In this document: positions 5,422 to 6,678 of the stretch, piece after piece
Layout: each line of letters starts with the position of its first letter
How positions within the stretch are numbered: the first letter of the stretch is position 1
Assembly: GCA_027485365.1 (NCBI GenBank)
Contig: JAIXRD010000012.1
Location: 1-6,678, forward strand
DNA length: 6,678 bases
Source of the DNA: Cryomorphaceae bacterium
Lineage (GTDB): Bacteria; Bacteroidota; Bacteroidia; Flavobacteriales_D; Crocinitomicaceae
Direction: 5' to 3'
Program-made: the position numbers and the translations under genes
Notes under the pieces: generated by a model
The model's input: only the letters and a program-made list of their open reading frames with translations
Told to the model about the DNA's origin: nothing
Databases searched by the model: none

Positions 5422-6678
5422 TTAGGCAACCACAGGTTGCTGAATTAAACCATAGTTTCTTGTCTGAGCCTCAGAAGGATGCTTGATGTGCCACTCAAAT
5501 TCTTCTCTAAAATGATGAATTGCAGCAGCAACAGGCCATGCAGCAGCATCACCTAAGGGACAAATTGTATTTCCTTCAATTTTCTTATTAATGTCAGCGA
5601 GTAAGTCGATGTCATGCATGTGACCTTGTCCATGTTCAATTCTTGATAGTACTTTTTCCATCCATCCTGTACCTTCCCGACAAGGTGAACATTGTCCACA
5701 CGATTCATGGGCATAGAATCGCGCAAAGTTCCAAGTATTTCTTACGATACACTGATCTTCATCGAATACGATAAACCCACCAGAACCAAGCATAGATCCG
5801 CTTGCAAACCCACCTTCAGCCAAACTTTCATAGGTCATTAAGCGATCCTCGCCAGCAGCTGTTTTTGTTACTAAAAAGTGGGGTAAAATAGGAACGGAAG
5901 AACCTCCGGGAACACAAGCTTTCAATTGTTTTCCATTGGCTATACCTCTACAATAATCGTCGCCGTATATAAATTCTTCTACGCTTAATCCCAAGTCGAT
6001 TTCGTAGACACCTGGTCTTGCCAAATTGCCACAAGCTGAAATTAATTTGGTCCCTGTACTTCGGCCTATTCCTATGGCTGCATAGGCATCACCTCCGTCG
6101 CGAACAATAGGAACTACAGCAGCAATTGATTCTACGTTGTTTACAACAGTAGGACAACCCCATAATCCTTTAACCGCAGGAAACGGCGGTTTAATGCGCG
6201 GATTTCCTCGTTTCCCTTCGAGCGATTCAAGTAAGGCAGTTTCTTCTCCACAAATGTAAGCACCTCCACCAGGAGTCACTACTAAATCTAAATCGTAGCC
6301 GCTTCCCAAAATATTCTTTCCTAAATATCCTTTGGCATAGGCTTCAGCAATTGCTTTTTCCAGAATATGCAATACATACATGAATTCACCACGGATGTAT
6401 ATAAACGATTGATTTGCACCTAAAGCAAATGATGATAAAATCATCCCTTCAATCAAAAGGTGCGGAATTTTTTCCATTAAATATCGATCCTTGAATGTGC
6501 CGGGTTCAGATTCATCGGCGTTACAAACCAAATATCTTGGAACACATTCAGGTTTGGCTAGAAAGGACCATTTCATTCCGGTAGGAAAACCAGCACCACC
6601 GCGACCGCGTAAACCTGATTTTTTAACTTCCTCAACTACCTCATCAGGAGACATCTTTTTTAGTGCTTTCTCAAGAGA
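5422..6678 (-). CDS. nuoF: NADH-quinone oxidoreductase subunit F (NADH/FMN-binding), 5' end outside window
   Basis: NuoF oxidises NADH: it binds NADH and FMN and holds 4Fe-4S cluster N3. The open frame continues through the window edge. Eight codons (SLEKALKK) precede the first internal methionine (6652-6654), and homologous proteins extend upstream of this point, so that methionine is not the real start; perhaps 30 residues are missing. Counting from the edge (418 visible residues): FMN-binding glycine-rich GRGGAGFPTG at 25-34; NADESEPGTFKDR at 53-65; GAYICGEETALLESLEG at 139-155; cluster N3 motif ESCGQCSPCREG at 325-336 (C327, C330, C333) with the fourth ligand C373 in NTICPLGD. All expected ligands are present and the C-terminal region after C373 looks normal. 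The stop lies seven bases before the preferred nuoG ATG. nuoE probably lies just upstream, beyond the right edge. Confidence 0.96.
   Translation of the reverse strand, partial: SLEKALKKMSPDEVVEEVKKSGLRGRGGAGFPTGMKWSFLAKPECVPRYLVCNADESEPGTFKDRYLMEKIPHLLIEGMILSSFALGANQSFIYIRGEFMYVLHILEKAIAEAYAKGYLGKNILGSGYDLDLVVTPGGGAYICGEETALLESLEGKRGNPRIKPPFPAVKGLWGCPTVVNNVESIAAVVPIVRDGGDAYAAIGIGRSTGTKLISACGNLARPGVYEIDLGLSVEEFIYGDDYCRGIANGKQLKACVPGGSSVPILPHFLVTKTAAGEDRLMTYESLAEGGFASGSMLGSGGFIVFDEDQCIVRNTWNFARFYAHESCGQCSPCREGTGWMEKVLSRIEHGQGHMHDIDLLADINKKIEGNTICPLGDAAAWPVAAAIHHFREEFEWHIKHPSEAQTRNYGLIQQPVVA
5426..5440 (-). other. Small perfect inverted repeat at the nuoF-nuoG junction
   Basis: On the minus strand GCAACC-TGT-GGTTGC forms a perfect 6-base-pair stem with a 3-base loop. 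It covers the last codons of nuoF (Gln-Pro-Val-Val-Ala) and ends 11 bases before the nuoG ATG at 5414. It is not followed by a U-tract, so it does not look like a terminator. The alternative TTG start of nuoG lies within its 3' arm. About one or two such stems are expected by chance in a sequence this long, so any role is unproven. Confidence 0.35.

Noticed and set aside
5422..6654. nuoF beginning at the internal ATG (6652-6654)
   Set aside because: The frame stays open to the window edge and the upstream codons (SLEKALKK) continue the normal NuoF sequence, so the gene is simply cut by the window.
1..6678. CRISPR arrays, tRNA/rRNA genes, insertion sequences, phage or defence genes
   Set aside because: Essentially every base is covered by complex I genes, and no tandem repeats, terminal inverted repeats or RNA gene signatures were seen.

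Overview
This window is an internal slice of a nuo operon, which encodes the proton-pumping NADH:quinone oxidoreductase (respiratory complex I). All genes lie on the minus strand. In transcription order, right to left, they are nuoF (5' end beyond the window), a short-form nuoG, nuoH, nuoI, nuoJ, nuoK, nuoL, and the first 35 codons of nuoM, which runs off the left edge. Every subunit was identified from conserved motifs: iron-sulfur cysteine sets in NuoF, NuoG and NuoI, and signature membrane motifs with charged residues in NuoH, NuoJ, NuoK and NuoL.

The window suggests a Bacteroidota member, probably in or near Flavobacteriales. The reasons are the AT-rich coding sequence, the mostly weak or absent Shine-Dalgarno sites, the short NuoG that lacks the large molybdopterin-oxidoreductase-like domain, and the wording of the NuoG, NuoI and NuoF motifs. 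The phylum call is an inference from recalled family features, not from a search.

Layout: 5422-6678 nuoF (NADH/FMN and cluster N3); 4449-5414 nuoG (clusters N1b, N5, N4 and a cysteine-rich tail); 3415-4449 nuoH (quinone-channel membrane subunit); 2863-3405 nuoI (two 4Fe-4S clusters); 2351-2866 nuoJ; 2038-2349 nuoK; 98-2035 nuoL (antiporter-like pump); 1-107 nuoM start (second antiporter-like pump). Junctions range from a 10-base overlap to a 9-base gap. There is no room for internal promoters or terminators between genes, and no non-coding stretch of any size.

Together the genes form one machine. NuoF takes hydride from NADH onto FMN. Electrons pass through the clusters of NuoF, NuoG and NuoI toward NuoB/NuoD (not in the window) and a quinone, probably menaquinone, bound near NuoH. 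The energy is passed along NuoH-J-K-L-M (and presumably N) to pump protons. I expect nuoE, nuoD, nuoC, nuoB and nuoA to the right and nuoN to the left.

I found no undescribed system here. The points most worth a second look are the rearranged cysteine set in the NuoG tail, the TTG start of nuoM inside the end of nuoL, and the nuoG start assignment with a small hairpin just before it.
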